NCBI RefSeq assembly: GCF_013409625.1 | Contig: NZ_JACCBF010000001.1 | Location: 1,801,001-1,865,000, forward strand | Direction: 5' to 3' | Length of the DNA stretch: 64,000 bases | DNA from: Nocardioides kongjuensis | Lineage (GTDB): Bacteria; Actinomycetota; Actinomycetes; Propionibacteriales; Nocardioidaceae | Part shown: piece after piece, positions 8,863 to 24,605 of the stretch | Position numbering within the stretch: the stretch's first letter is position 1 | How the letters are laid out: every line of letters begins with the position of its first letter | The notes under the pieces: generated by a model | Databases searched by the model: none | The model's input: only the letters and a program-made list of their open reading frames with translations | Told to the model about the DNA's origin: nothing | Program-made: the position numbers and the translations under genes

Positions 8863-10014
8863 TCACTTGATCGCCTCGGGGTTCTCGAGGTCGAGCTTGC
8901 CGCCCTTGACGAAGTACGCGTAGATCGTCGAGGAGGTGATGTCGCCCTTGTCGTCGAACGAGATCGGACCGCTGGCACCCTCACCGTCGTACTTGCCGAT
9001 GAAGTTGTTGACCTCCTCCGCCGACGACGCGCCGTCCTTGACCGCGGCGAGGAAGATGTTCGCCGCGTCGTAGGCCTGCGTGGAGTAGAGGCCCGCGTCG
9101 GCGCCGACGACGGCCTTGTACTTGTCGTTGAAGTCCGCCGGAGCCGGAGCAGCCGGAGCGGAGAGGACAGCGCCCTCGGCCGCGTCGGCGCCCGCCGCCT
9201 TCACGAAGGCCGGGTCCTCGGAGCCGTCACCCGACATGAAGGTGCCGGTGAAGCCGCCCTGGCGCAGCTGCTTGACCAGCAGACCGCCCTCGGCGTAGTA
9301 GCCGCCGTAGAAGACCGCGTCGGCACCCGACGCCTTGATCTGGGTGACGACCGCGGACATGTCGGTCTGACCGACGGTGATCTGGTCCTCGCCGACCTTG
9401 GCGCTGCCGAGGCCCTCCTTGACGTAGCCCGCCAGGCCCTTGCTGTAGTCCTGGCCGTCGTCGACGACGAACACCTTGGTGGCGCCGGCGGTCTCGGTCA
9501 GGTACTTGGCGTCCGCCTTGCCCTGCGCCTCGTCGTTGCCGATGACGCGGTGCCAGGTGATCCACTTCTGCTGGGTGATGGTCACGTTGGTGGCCGACGC
9601 CGAGATCGACGGCAGGCCGGCCTCGTAGAAGGTCTTGCCGGTCGCGAGCGACTCGCCGGAGAAGCCGGGGCCGACGAGACCGAAGATCGAGTCGTCGTTG
9701 ATGATCTGGGTGGCGAGGCCGGGGGCGACCTTCGGGTCACCCTGGGAGTCGAACTCCTTGACGCCGATCTTGCAGTCGGCGTTCGCCTTGTTGTACTCAT
9801 CGAGCGCGAGCTTCACGCCGCCGAGCATGTTCTGGCCGAGAGCAGCCGCGTCGCCCGTCAGGGCGCCGAGGAACGCGATGTTCTTGCCGCAGAGGTCGCC
9901 GCCACCCTTGGCGCCCTTGTCGCCGTCCTTGCTGTCATCGGACCCACAGGCCGTGACGGTCAGGCTGAGGGCCAGCACCGCAGCACCGACACCGAATACC
10001 TTGTTTCGCCTCAA
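8863..10014 (-). CDS. livK: branched-chain amino-acid ABC importer, substrate-binding lipoprotein
   Basis: A 383-residue periplasmic-binding fold type I protein of the LivJ/LivK family. The signal peptide ends VTAC, with Cys23 as the lipidated residue, followed by a Gly/Lys/Asp linker (about 24-42). The binding domain opens NIAFLGALTGDAAALGQNM and contains DSQGDPKVAPGLATQIIND and VGPGFSGESLATGK. It delivers ligand, probably Leu/Ile/Val or a related compound, to LivHM. The start codon is TTG at 10014; GGGAGA lies about 5 bases upstream, and the signal peptide begins exactly there. It is the first gene of the operon. Confidence 0.92.
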   Translation of the reverse strand: MRRNKVFGVGAAVLALSLTVTACGSDDSKDGDKGAKGGGDLCGKNIAFLGALTGDAAALGQNMLGGVKLALDEYNKANADCKIGVKEFDSQGDPKVAPGLATQIINDDSIFGLVGPGFSGESLATGKTFYEAGLPSISASATNVTITQQKWITWHRVIGNDEAQGKADAKYLTETAGATKVFVVDDGQDYSKGLAGYVKEGLGSAKVGEDQITVGQTDMSAVVTQIKASGADAVFYGGYYAEGGLLVKQLRQGGFTGTFMSGDGSEDPAFVKAAGADAAEGAVLSAPAAPAPADFNDKYKAVVGADAGLYSTQAYDAANIFLAAVKDGASSAEEVNNFIGKYDGEGASGPISFDDKGDITSSTIYAYFVKGGKLDLENPEAIK

Positions 10015-10083
10015 GAGACTTCTCCCGCTTCCTCATCGGCCGGGGACGGCGTCGTGCCCACCCCGGAGTTGTCCTGCCGCGGG

Positions 10084-10089
10084 AACCTA
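10084..10089 (-). promoter_or_regulatory. candidate -10 box for the liv operon
   Basis: TAGGTT on the minus strand matches TANNNT and would give a leader of about 60-70 bases that includes the GGGAGA ribosome-binding site. No convincing -35 box was found. Confidence 0.35.
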
Positions 10090-10180
10090 CACCGGCGCAG
10101 GGGCCGGCGGAAGCAACTCGGTGGCCCAGGTCACAAATCATGACGAATCTGTTACCTGGACGACCCGAACGTCGGACGAT

Positions 10181-10798
10181 TTACGGGGCGGGCGTGCCCG
10201 GCACGCCGTGGGTGACCACGCCGTCGGCCACCTCGCGCATCGACATGCGCAGGTCCATGGCCGTCTTCTGGATCCACCGGAACGCCTCGGACTCCGAGAG
10301 CGAGAGCTGCTCCTGCAAGATGCCCTTGGCCCGGTCGACCGCCTTGCGGGTCTCGAGCCGCTCGGTGAGGTCGCTGACCTCGTTCTCGAGCTGGCGGATC
10401 TCCGCGAACCGGCTCACCGCCATCTCGATCGCCGGCACCAGGTCGGACTGCGAGAACGGCTTGACGAGGTACGACATCGCGCCGGCCTCCCGCGCCCGCT
10501 CCACCAGGTCGCGCTGCGAGAACGCCGTCAGCATGACCACCGGCGCGATCCGCTGCCCCGCGATGGCCTCGGCCGCCGCGATCCCGTCGAGCACCGGCAT
10601 CTTGACGTCGAGGATGACCAGGTCGGGGCGCAGCTCCTCGGCGAGCTCGATCGCCTTCTGGCCGTCGCCGGCCTGACCCACGACGTCGTACCCCTCCTCG
10701 GCCAGCATCTCGGCGAGGTCCATCCGGATCAGGGTCTCGTCCTCGGCGATGACCACGGTGCGGGGCTGCGGCTGCTCGTTCGGGGCGGTCTCGGTCAC
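10181..10798 (-). CDS. pdtaR: ANTAR-domain response regulator (PdtaR type)
   Basis: A 205-residue cytoplasmic response regulator. Residues about 13-130 are a receiver domain with the acidic pair in IAEDETL, the phospho-acceptor Asp64 in VILDVKMP and Lys113 in LVKPF. Residues about 140-195 are an ANTAR RNA-binding domain (VDRAKGILQEQLSLSESEAF). ANTAR regulators bind paired-hexaloop RNA structures and act as antiterminators. The likely partner is a PdtaS-type histidine kinase encoded elsewhere. The GTG start at 10798 lies 6 bases after a TANNNT box with no ribosome-binding site. Its place near polA and pyk matches Mycobacterium and Streptomyces. Confidence 0.92.
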   Translation of the reverse strand: MTETAPNEQPQPRTVVIAEDETLIRMDLAEMLAEEGYDVVGQAGDGQKAIELAEELRPDLVILDVKMPVLDGIAAAEAIAGQRIAPVVMLTAFSQRDLVERAREAGAMSYLVKPFSQSDLVPAIEMAVSRFAEIRQLENEVSDLTERLETRKAVDRAKGILQEQLSLSESEAFRWIQKTAMDLRMSMREVADGVVTHGVPGTPAP

Positions 10799-10804
10799 GG
10801 GGTC

Positions 10805-10810
10805 AGGCTA
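10805..10810 (-). promoter_or_regulatory. candidate leaderless -10 box for pdtaR
   Basis: TAGCCT (TANNNT) ends 6 bases before the GTG start at 10798, and no Shine-Dalgarno sequence fits in between. Confidence 0.5.
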
Positions 10811-10848
10811 TCGGGCCGGCCGGTGCGGGGCCGGAGGAGTGTCTCGGC

Positions 10849-10854
10849 TACGGT
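10849..10854 (+). promoter_or_regulatory. candidate -10 box for tRNA-Leu
   Basis: TACGGT (TANNNT) ends 13 bases before the tRNA 5' end, so transcription would start about 7 bases ahead of the mature tRNA. The -35 region is not recognisable. Confidence 0.4.
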
Positions 10855-10867
10855 TTCTCCTGACCCG

Positions 10868-10951
10868 GCCGGGTTGGCGGAATCGGTATACGCGGCGCTC
10901 TCAAAAAGCGTTGTCCGAAAGGGCATGTGGGTTCGAGTCCCACACTCGGCA
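10868..10951 (+). tRNA. tRNA-Leu, anticodon CAA
   Basis: An 84-base class II tRNA. The acceptor arm GCCGGGT pairs with ACTCGGC (one G-U pair), followed by discriminator A10951. The anticodon stem GCGCT/AGCGT closes the loop CTCAAAA with anticodon CAA at 10902-10904, which reads UUG leucine codons. A long variable arm (TGTCCGAAAGGGCA) and the T arm GTGGG-TTCGAGT-CCCAC follow. The encoded 3' end is ACC rather than a full ACCA, so CCA is completed after transcription. Confidence 0.96.
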
Positions 10952-10967
10952 CCTCAGGCGGAGAGTT

Positions 10968-11084
10968 GTGTGGGCGCTCGACCTCGCCGACATCCCCTGG
11001 CGGCAGTCCAGCACCCGGGTGATCAGCGTGTCCCGCCGCGACGCGGTGGCCCGGCTGGACGCGCTGATCGGGCTGAAGACGTGA
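10968..11084 (+). CDS. tiny ORF of unknown function beside tRNA-Leu
   Basis: A 38-codon frame from a GTG at 10968 with GGAGAG two bases upstream, ending 3 bases before the convergent pyruvate kinase stop. The peptide starts VWALDLADIPWRQSST and ends ALIGLKT. Third positions are almost all G or C, as in real genes here. It begins 16 bases after the tRNA. It could be a genuine microprotein or the surviving 3' end of a longer gene. I do not recognise it. Confidence 0.35.
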   Translation: MWALDLADIPWRQSSTRVISVSRRDAVARLDALIGLKT

Positions 11085-11087
11085 GGC

Positions 11088-12554
<1,467 letters not shown>

Positions 12555-12560
12555 GAGCCC

Positions 12561-12566
12561 AGCCTA
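12561..12566 (-). promoter_or_regulatory. candidate leaderless -10 box for pyk
   Basis: TAGGCT (TANNNT) ends 6 bases before the GTG start of pyruvate kinase, and no ribosome-binding site is present. Confidence 0.5.
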
Positions 12567-12593
12567 TCGGTCGGTTGGAACGTGAAAAATGCG

Positions 12594-12632
12594 GACCCGG
12601 CTCGTCCCGAGGCTTTCGGGACGAGCCGGGTC
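12594..12632 (-). terminator. intrinsic terminator after gltD
   Basis: GACCCGGCTCGTCCCGA (12594-12610) pairs perfectly with 12616-12632 around a 5-base loop. Read on the minus strand, a TTTTT run follows within about 5 bases. It separates gltBD from pyk. Confidence 0.9.
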
Positions 12633-12640
12633 GTGGGGCG

Positions 12641-14102
12641 TCAGACGACCAGCGGACGCGCGGTCGGCGGGATCGGCGCGGGCAGCTGCGTGCTGCCGGT
12701 GAGGAAGGTGTCCACACCGGCGGCGGCCGCACGGCCCTCGGCGATCGCCCACACGATGAGCGACTGGCCACGACCGGCGTCCCCGGCGACGAACACGCCG
12801 TCGACGTTGGTGGCGTAGCTGTCGTCGCGCTTGATGTTGCCGCGCTCGTCGAGCTCCAGGCCGAGCTGCTCGACCAGGCCGCCCTGCTCCGGGCCGAGGA
12901 AGCCCATCGCGAACAGGACCAGGTCGGCCGGGATCTCCCGCTCGGTGCCCTCGTGCTCGACCAGCCTGCCGGCCTCGAAGGAGACCTCGACCAGGCGCAG
13001 CGCCCGGACGTTGCCGTCCTCGTCACCGAGGAACTCCTGGGTGGACACGGCGTACACGCGCTCGCCACCCTCCTCGTGCGCGGAGGAGACCCGGTAGATC
13101 ATCGGGTACGTCGGCCACGGCTGCCCGTTCGGACGGTCCTCCGTCGGCTGGGGCATGATCTCGAGCTGGGTGATCGAGGCCGCCCCCTGGCGGATGGAGG
13201 TGCCGAGGCAGTCGGCGCCCGTGTCGCCGCCACCGATGATGACGACGTGCTTGCCGTCGGCGCGGATCTGGTCCTCGACCGTCTCCCCCAGCGCGACGCG
13301 GTTGGCCTGCGGGAGGAACTCCATCGCCTGGTGGATGCCCTTGAGCTCGCGGCCCGGGACCGGCAGGTCGCGCGGGACCGTGGAGCCGACGGCCAGGACG
13401 ACGGCGTCGAACCGGTCCTTGAGCGCGTCACCGGTGAGCTTGCCGGTGCCGACCTCGACGCCGGAGCGGAAGACCGTGCCCTCGCGGCGCATCTGGTCGA
13501 GCCGGCGCTCGAGGTGCTTCTTCTCCATCTTGAACTCGGGGATGCCGTAGCGCAGCAGGCCACCGGGCTGGTCGGCCCGCTCGTAGACGGCCACGGTGTG
13601 GCCGGCCCGGGTGAGCTGCTGGGCGGCGGCCAGCCCGGCGGGACCGGAGCCGATGACGGCGACGGTCTTGCCGGTCAGCCACTCGGGCGGCTGCGGCCGC
13701 ACGAAGCCCGACTCGTAGGCCCGGTCGATGATCGAGACCTCGATGTTCTTGATCGTGACCGCCGGCTGGTTGATGCCGAGCACGCACGCCGTCTCGCAGG
13801 GAGCCGGGCAGAGGCGACCGGTGAACTCCGGGAAGTTGTTGGTCGCGTGCAGGCGCTCGATGGCACCGTCCCAGTCGTCGCGCCAGACCAGGTCGTTCCA
13901 CTCCGGGATGATGTTGCCCAGCGGGCAGCCGGAGTGGCAGAACGGGATCCCGCAGTCCATGCAGCGGCTGGCCTGGACGTTGATGATCGGCAGCAGCGCG
14001 CGACCGATCCCGCCCGGGTAGACCTCGTTCCAGTCGTGGACCCGCTCCTCGACCGGGCGACGCTCGGCCACCTCGCGGGTGTTCTTCAAGAAGCCCTTCG
14101 GG

Positions 14103-14110
<8 letters not shown>
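12641..14110 (-). CDS. gltD: glutamate synthase (NADPH) small subunit
   Basis: A 489-residue flavoprotein that supplies electrons from NADPH to GltB for making two glutamates from glutamine and 2-oxoglutarate. Near the N-terminus are two Cys clusters for 4Fe-4S centres, [15 protein letters not shown] and CPAPCETAC. An FAD-binding motif, [17 protein letters not shown], lies at about residues 150-166. The NADPH-binding motif is [15 protein letters not shown] near 280, and the C-terminal FAD contact is [14 protein letters not shown]. The length is normal. The start overlaps the gltB stop by 8 bases, and an intrinsic terminator follows the gene. Confidence 0.95.
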
Positions 14111-18668
<4,558 letters not shown>

Positions 18669-18810
18669 CAGGGTTCTCCCGTCGACTACGTCTGCGTCCG
18701 TCCGGTCGACCCCGCGGGCCGATGGAGGACTAACAGAAGGTGGGGCGCAAGGGACGGCACTGGCCCACGCGGCGGAGCCCTCAGGTTAGCAGGATGTCAA
18801 CTGCGTGTGT

Positions 18811-19803
18811 TCAATCGTTTTCGTCCGTGGATGCGTCGCCGGTCACATCGGCCGGCTCTTCATCGGCGGCCGCCGCGGCGTCGGGCTCGTCGGCGGAGGG
18901 GCCGCGCCCGTCGACGTACACCTGCTCCTCGCGGCCGGGCCGGTTCTTCGTGGCCCACACGAAGTAGGCGGCGGCGAGGACGAACAGCACGATCGAGGTC
19001 CACACGTTGAACCGGAGGCCGAGCACGTTCTCGAGCTGGACGTTGTCGACGCGGAGGTACTCGATCCAGCCGCGGCCCAGGGTGTAGGCCATGACGTAGA
19101 CCGCCATCACCCGGCCGTGGCCGAGACGGTAGCGGCGCTCGAGCCAGAGGATGACCGCGAAGGCGGCGAGGTTCCACAGGCACTCGTAGAGGTACGTCGG
19201 GTGGAAGACCGTGCCGTCGGCGTACGGGCCACCCATCGCGGTACCGCAGCCGATCCCGCTGGTCTGCACGCCGTCGACCAGGCACTGCCAGTGCTTCTCC
19301 TGGATCTCCAGGCCCCAGGGCAGGTCGGTGGGACGGCCGTAGAGCTCCTGGTTGAACCAGTTGCCCCAACGGCCGATCGCCTGGGCGACCAGGACGCCCG
19401 GAGCGAGCGCGTCGAGCAGCGGCAGCACCTTGATGCCGCGGCGGCGGGCTCCGATCCAGGCACCGAGCGCGCCGAGCGCGACCCCGCCCCAGATGCCGAG
19501 CCCGCCCTCCCAGACGTAGAGGGCCTTGACCGGCTCGCCACCGGAGCCGAAGTACTTCTCCCAGTCGGTGGCGACGTGGTAGAGCCGGGCGCCGACGAGG
19601 CCGAACGGCACCGCCCAGATCGCGACGTCCTGGACCTCACCGAGCGTGCCGCCGCGGGCCTGCCAGCGCTTCTCGCCGATCCAGATCGCCACGACGATGC
19701 CGAGGATGATGCACAGGGCGTAGCCGCGCAGCGGGAACGGCCCGATGTGCCACACCCCCTGCGACGGGCTGGGGATCGTGGCAGCGATGAGGGCGGGAAG
19801 CAC
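18811..19803 (-). CDS. lgt: prolipoprotein diacylglyceryl transferase
   Basis: A 330-residue membrane enzyme that attaches diacylglycerol from phosphatidylglycerol to the lipobox Cys of prelipoproteins. The Lgt signature GRWGNWFNQELYG is at residues 144-156, and the conserved GPFPLRGYALCII is in the first helix region. About seven membrane segments are predicted. The frame is open further upstream, but the GTG at 19803 has AGGAG about 6 bases before it and starts the conserved sequence. The C-terminal 50 residues are hydrophilic and rich in Ala, Asp and Glu, beyond the usual core. Its substrates include the lipoproteins encoded at 2609, 8863, 19833 and possibly 29348. Confidence 0.94.
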   Translation of the reverse strand: MLPALIAATIPSPSQGVWHIGPFPLRGYALCIILGIVVAIWIGEKRWQARGGTLGEVQDVAIWAVPFGLVGARLYHVATDWEKYFGSGGEPVKALYVWEGGLGIWGGVALGALGAWIGARRRGIKVLPLLDALAPGVLVAQAIGRWGNWFNQELYGRPTDLPWGLEIQEKHWQCLVDGVQTSGIGCGTAMGGPYADGTVFHPTYLYECLWNLAAFAVILWLERRYRLGHGRVMAVYVMAYTLGRGWIEYLRVDNVQLENVLGLRFNVWTSIVLFVLAAAYFVWATKNRPGREEQVYVDGRGPSADEPDAAAAADEEPADVTGDASTDEND

Positions 19804-19832
19804 GGCGACTCCTGGTCGTGTCCGGGACGTGT

Positions 19833-20438
19833 CTAGTCGTCGGTCAGCAGCGCGTGGATGTCCGCGGCGAACTCCGCGCTGGAGGTCTCCTGGTTCCACA
19901 GCGCCACCGCCTGGTGGTGCGGGTCGACCGCGAGGGTGCTGGTCGTGTGGCCGCCGAGGTCGTAGCCGCCGGTCGGGAGCAACTTCCCGTCGCTGACGTA
20001 CACGTGCAGCGAGTCACCCGCCTCGATGACCTGCTCGATGCTGCCGGTCAGTCCGATGAACGACTTGTTGTAGCGGTCGAGGTAGGTCCTCAGCGTCTGC
20101 GCGTCGTCGCGAGCAGGGTCGGTGGTCACGAAGACCACGTCGACCTTCTTCTTGTCCGCCGCGTCGAGCCGGTTGATCGCCGCCGCCAGGTTGTTCATGA
20201 CCATCGGGCAGTAGTCGGGGCAGCTCGTGTAGCCGAAGAAGACCAGGGTGAGGGGCTTCTTCGTGTCCGCCCCCAGCGAGTACGGCGCCCCGCTGGTGTC
20301 GGCGAGCTCGACGTCCGCAGCCTTGAAGGGGTTCGTCAGCCGGGTCCCGGTGAACGTGTCGGGCTCGCTGCCGCAGGCGGACAGGGCCAGGCCGAGCAGC
20401 ACGACGAGGGCGGTCAACCCGTGGTGCAACCTACGCAC
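19833..20438 (-). CDS. SCO1/SenC family copper chaperone lipoprotein
   Basis: A 201-residue extracytoplasmic protein. A lipoprotein signal ends LSAC with lipidated Cys22, followed by a thioredoxin-like Sco1 domain. The copper motif is SCPDYCP, with Cys73 and Cys77, and the third ligand is His164 in LGGHTTST. The family loads or reduces the CuA site of cytochrome c oxidase subunit II. The GTG start overlaps the end of trpA by 8 bases and lgt follows 29 bases later, so it appears to ride on the trp transcript although its role is respiratory. The oxidase genes are not in the window. Confidence 0.9.
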   Translation of the reverse strand: MRRLHHGLTALVVLLGLALSACGSEPDTFTGTRLTNPFKAADVELADTSGAPYSLGADTKKPLTLVFFGYTSCPDYCPMVMNNLAAAINRLDAADKKKVDVVFVTTDPARDDAQTLRTYLDRYNKSFIGLTGSIEQVIEAGDSLHVYVSDGKLLPTGGYDLGGHTTSTLAVDPHHQAVALWNQETSSAEFAADIHALLTDD

Positions 20439-21224
20439 GGACGCCCCCGGCGAGCTCCTCGGTGAGGGCGGCGAGGGCCGCCAGGCCCGCGGCGCGGTCG
20501 CCGGGGTGGTCGAGCAGGGTGCGGACGAAGGCGGAGCCGACGATCACCCCGTCGGCGTACGACGCCAGGTCGGCTGCCTGCGCACCGGAGCTGACCCCGA
20601 CACCGACGCCGACCGGGAGGTCCGTGGTCGCCTTGGTCCGGGCGATCAGCGGGGCGACGCCCGCAGCGGTGGCCTGCTTGGTGCCGGTGACGCCCATGAT
20701 GCCGGTGGCGTAGACGAAGCCGCGTGAGGCCGCGGTGGTCAGCGCGATCCGCTCGTCGGTCGACGACGGGGAGACGAGGAAGACCTTGTCGAGGTCGCGC
20801 GCGTCGGCGGCGGCCATCCACTCGGGTGCGTAGTCGGGCGTGAGGTCGGGCGTGATCAGGCCCGCTCCCCCGGCGTCGACGAGGTCCTGCGCGAACCGCT
20901 CGACGCCGTACCGCTCGACGGGGTTCCAGTAGGTCATCACGAGCGTGGGCGTTCCGGTGGCGGCGACCGCCTCGACGACCCGCAGCACGTCGGTGGTGCG
21001 GATGCCGGCGTCGAGGGCCTGCTGGGCGGCGGCCTGGATGATCGGGCCGTCCATGACCGGGTCGCTGTAGGGCAGGCCGATCTCGATGACGTCGCAGCCG
21101 GCGGCGACCATCGTCCTCAGCGCGGCGATGCTGGCCTCGACGTCGGGGAAGCCGGCCGGCAGGTAGCCGACCAGCGCCGCCCGGTCCTCGGCCCGCGCCT
21201 TCTCGAACGCGGTGCTGGTGGTGC

Positions 21225-21228
<4 letters not shown>
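20431..21228 (-). CDS. trpA: tryptophan synthase alpha subunit
   Basis: A 265-residue TIM-barrel enzyme that splits indole-3-glycerol phosphate to indole and glyceraldehyde 3-phosphate, channelling indole to TrpB. The N-terminal block [11 protein letters not shown] is followed by the catalytic Glu in [16 protein letters not shown] and the catalytic Asp in [13 protein letters not shown]. The phosphate loop is [14 protein letters not shown]. The GTG start overlaps the trpB stop by 4 bases (GTGA), which fits an alpha-beta complex made in equal amounts. Confidence 0.95.
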
Positions 21229-22453
<1,225 letters not shown>

Positions 22454-22457
<4 letters not shown>

Positions 22458-23260
22458 GCACCAATCCCTGTCATCGCGGCGACTGCCTGGCGCGGTGCGC
22501 CGTCCTTCACGAGCGCCTCGCCGACGAGCACCACGCTGGCGCCCTCGCCGACGAACCGCTCGACGTCCTGCGGCCCGAAGATGCCGGACTCGGCGACCTT
22601 GACCCGGTCGTCCGGGACGAGGGGCGCGAGCCGGCCGAACACGTCGAGGTCGACCTCGAGCGTCTTGAGGTTGCGGGCGTTGACGCCGATCAGCTCGGCG
22701 CCGACCTCGACCGCGCGCGCGGTCTCCTCCTCGTCGTGGACCTCCATCAGCACCGTGAGACCGAGCTCGCGGGCGAAGTCGTGCAGGCGGCGCAGCCGCT
22801 CGCCCGGCAGCGAGACCACCATCAGCAGCGCCAGGTCGGCGCCCGCCGCGCGCGCCTCGAGGAGCTGGTACTCGGTGACGATGAAGTCCTTGCGCAACAG
22901 CGGGGTGTCGACCGTCGCGCGGACCGCACGCAGGTCGGCGAGGCTGCCGCCGAAGCGGCGCTGCTCGGTCAGCACGCTGATCGCGCCCGCGCCACCGGCG
23001 GCGTACTCGCTCGCGAGCGCTGCCGGGTCGGGGATGTCGGCGAGCGCGCCCTTGCTCGGGCTCTTGCGCTTCACCTCGGCGATCACGCTCGAGCCGGGGG
23101 CGCGGAAGTGGGGCATCGGGTCGCGCGGCGGGTCCACGTCAGCGAGCGCGGCTCGCAGGTCCGCCTCCGAGGTCACCGCCTGACGGGCGGCGAGGTCCTC
23201 GAGCACTCCGGCGACGATCCCGTCCAGCACCGTGGGCTGGGAGGCCTGGGGGGCCGACAT
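22454..23260 (-). CDS. trpC: indole-3-glycerol phosphate synthase
   Basis: A 268-residue TIM-barrel enzyme that closes the indole ring from the anthranilate-derived CdRP. Conserved blocks are [17 protein letters not shown] at about residues 59-75 (catalytic Lys and Glu), [35 protein letters not shown] and [14 protein letters not shown]. It is monofunctional, with no fused TrpF; PriA at 30671 supplies that step. It is the first gene of trpC-trpB-trpA-sco1-lgt. No Trp-rich leader peptide was seen upstream. Confidence 0.95.
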
Positions 23261-23373
23261 CTGACGCCTCCGTGACGTTTCTGTGGTGGGTCCGGTTCAA
23301 ACAGCGTGGCGTGGGAACACCTCCGACGGCACCGACACACCAACGCGTGGTGTCGAGTGTGGCACGCGGCCGT

Positions 23374-23379
23374 TAGGGT
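23374..23379 (+). promoter_or_regulatory. candidate -10 box for the DUF4190 gene
   Basis: TAGGGT (TANNNT) lies 66 bases before the GTG at 23446, giving a leader that carries an AAGGGA ribosome-binding site. The -35 region is weak. Confidence 0.3.
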
Positions 23380-23445
23380 TCCACACACCGCCCGCAACTC
23401 GGTCGGGCCGCACGACACCTTGCACACCTGAGAAGGGACCTCATC

Positions 23446-23793
23446 GTGAGCTACAACGAGCCGCCGAACTACGGCACCCCGCCCCCGCCGCCCGGTGGGG
23501 GCTACGGATACGGCGGCCCCGTCGGTGGTGGCGACCACCCGCAGGGCACGACCATCCTGATCCTCGGCATCCTCGGCCTCGTCTGCTGCGGCCCCGTCGG
23601 AATCGCGGCGTGGGTCATGGGCAACAAGGCGATCAAGGAGATCGACGCGAACCCGGGCGCCTACACCAACCGGGGCACCGTCAACGCGGGCCGGATCTGC
23701 GGCATGATCGCCACGATCTTGATGATCGTCGGGATCATCGCCTACATCATCCTCTTCGCCGTGGCCGGAACGGTCAGCTTCAGCACGAGCTGA
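23446..23793 (+). CDS. DUF4190-like small membrane protein
   Basis: A 115-residue protein. A Pro/Gly/Tyr-rich cytoplasmic segment (residues 1-33) is followed by two membrane helices, TILILGILGLVCCGPVGIAA and MIATILMIVGIIAYIILF. Between them is the DUF4190-type connecting loop WVMGNKAIKEIDANPGAYTNRG. The function is unknown; such proteins are common in actinobacteria. The start is GTG with AAGGGA about 10 bases upstream. It runs opposite to the trp genes around it and converges on the DUF2752 gene across a hairpin. Confidence 0.75.
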   Translation: MSYNEPPNYGTPPPPPGGGYGYGGPVGGGDHPQGTTILILGILGLVCCGPVGIAAWVMGNKAIKEIDANPGAYTNRGTVNAGRICGMIATILMIVGIIAYIILFAVAGTVSFSTS

Positions 23794-23830
23794 TCACCGT
23801 CCGGCCGGCGTCGGCCGACGAGCACCACCC

Positions 23831-23860
23831 GGCGGGGTCGGGCAGCAGCCTGGCCCCGCC
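23831..23860. terminator. terminator between DUF4190 and DUF2752 genes
   Basis: GGCGGGGTC (23831-23839) pairs with GGCCCCGCC (23852-23860), with one G-U pair and a 12-base loop, in the 100-base gap between convergent genes. A smaller CGGCCG repeat lies just upstream. Confidence 0.55.
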
Positions 23861-23893
23861 GATGCGCGTCCGGAGCACGCCGGGAGCACGCCG

Positions 23894-24331
23894 TCAGGGG
23901 GCGAGCCACGCCCCCGCGGCGGTGTTGCGCACCACGGCGAACACCAGCATCGCCGCCAGCAGCAGGCCGGTCATCGCGAGCACCCGTCGCTCGGGGACCG
24001 CCCAGGCGCGGCCCGTCCAGCGGCCGTGCGTCCAGCGCGCGACGGCGTAGACGACGAACGGGACGACCAGCACGAAGAGCAGGTTGCTCGAGGCGGCGGC
24101 GCCGAGCTGGAGGTTGGTGAGGTCGTTGACCGCGCGCAGGCCGCCGCAGCCCGGGCAGGAGAAGCCCGCGGCCGCGAACGGGCACAGGCCCCAGCTGCCC
24201 TGCTCGTGCGGGTCGCGCAGGTGGAGCGCGAGGCTCGCCGCGGCGAGGCCGCCGACCAGCGCGACCGGCGGCACCATCCGGCGCCACCGCGCCGGAGCGT
24301 CGGTGCGGGCCGGCTGCGCCGCGACCACCAT
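23894..24331 (-). CDS. DUF2752 membrane protein
   Basis: A 145-residue membrane protein with three helices (about 20-38, 81-100 and 118-136). The family motif LCPFAAAGFSCPGCGGLRA lies between the first two, with three conserved Cys residues that could form a disulfide or bind metal. The function is unknown. It lies 14 bases after the HGxxPAAW gene, in the same direction, in the interval that separates hisI from trpC. Confidence 0.82.
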   Translation of the reverse strand: MVVAAQPARTDAPARWRRMVPPVALVGGLAAASLALHLRDPHEQGSWGLCPFAAAGFSCPGCGGLRAVNDLTNLQLGAAASSNLLFVLVVPFVVYAVARWTHGRWTGRAWAVPERRVLAMTGLLLAAMLVFAVVRNTAAGAWLAP

Positions 24332-24345
24332 GGCAGGGGCCAGGT

Positions 24346-24546
24346 TCAGTGACCGGCCTCGTGGAAGCCCATCTTGGCCATCACCAGGAAGGTGACGCCA
24401 CCGGCGACGACGACGACGGTACCGACCCAGAAGAGGGTCCAGTTCAGCGGGTGGACGGACATGCCGATCGCTCCCACGACGAAGCCGACGAGCGCGACGA
24501 GGACGGCGGTCCAGGCCGCGGGGGTGTTGCCGTGGTTGTCGGCCAT
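24346..24546 (-). CDS. HGxxPAAW family small membrane protein
   Basis: A 66-residue protein. The N-terminus MADNHGNTPAAWTAV gives the family its name. Two membrane helices follow (about 13-31 and 37-55). The family is actinobacterial, of unknown function and typically encoded beside trp genes, as here. GAGGAG lies about 9 bases before the ATG. A TAGAAT box at 24586 could give it a promoter separate from hisI. Confidence 0.85.
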   Translation of the reverse strand: MADNHGNTPAAWTAVLVALVGFVVGAIGMSVHPLNWTLFWVGTVVVVAGGVTFLVMAKMGFHEAGH

Positions 24547-24585
24547 GAGAGGGAACTCCTCGCTCGTTCGGGTGGATCGGGTGTG

Positions 24586-24591
24586 ATTCTA
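24586..24591 (-). promoter_or_regulatory. candidate -10 box for the HGxxPAAW-DUF2752 pair
   Basis: TAGAAT (TANNNT) lies in the 59-base gap after the trp-associated membrane protein, 39 bases before the ATG at 24546. No -35 box is clear. Confidence 0.35.
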
Positions 24592-24605
24592 GGGGGTGGA
24601 GGGGT

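Noticed and set aside
10118..10150. Possible GlnR or Crp-like site upstream of the liv binding-protein gene
   Set aside because: GTAAC and GTGAC elements are present, but the spacing is one base off and only one Crp half-site matches, so no assignment is justified.
10868..11087. Integrated element at tRNA-Leu
   Set aside because: No integrase, no repeated tRNA 3' end and only 136 bases before pyk; at most a remnant ORF.
18783..18800. TTGACA and TAACCT near the lgt-gltB gap as a gltB promoter
   Set aside because: The two hexamers are only 6 bases apart and neither pairs with a partner at normal spacing.
23261..23445. Trp leader peptide or T-box upstream of trpC
   Set aside because: No short frame with tandem Trp codons and no T-box-like conserved core was visible on the minus strand.
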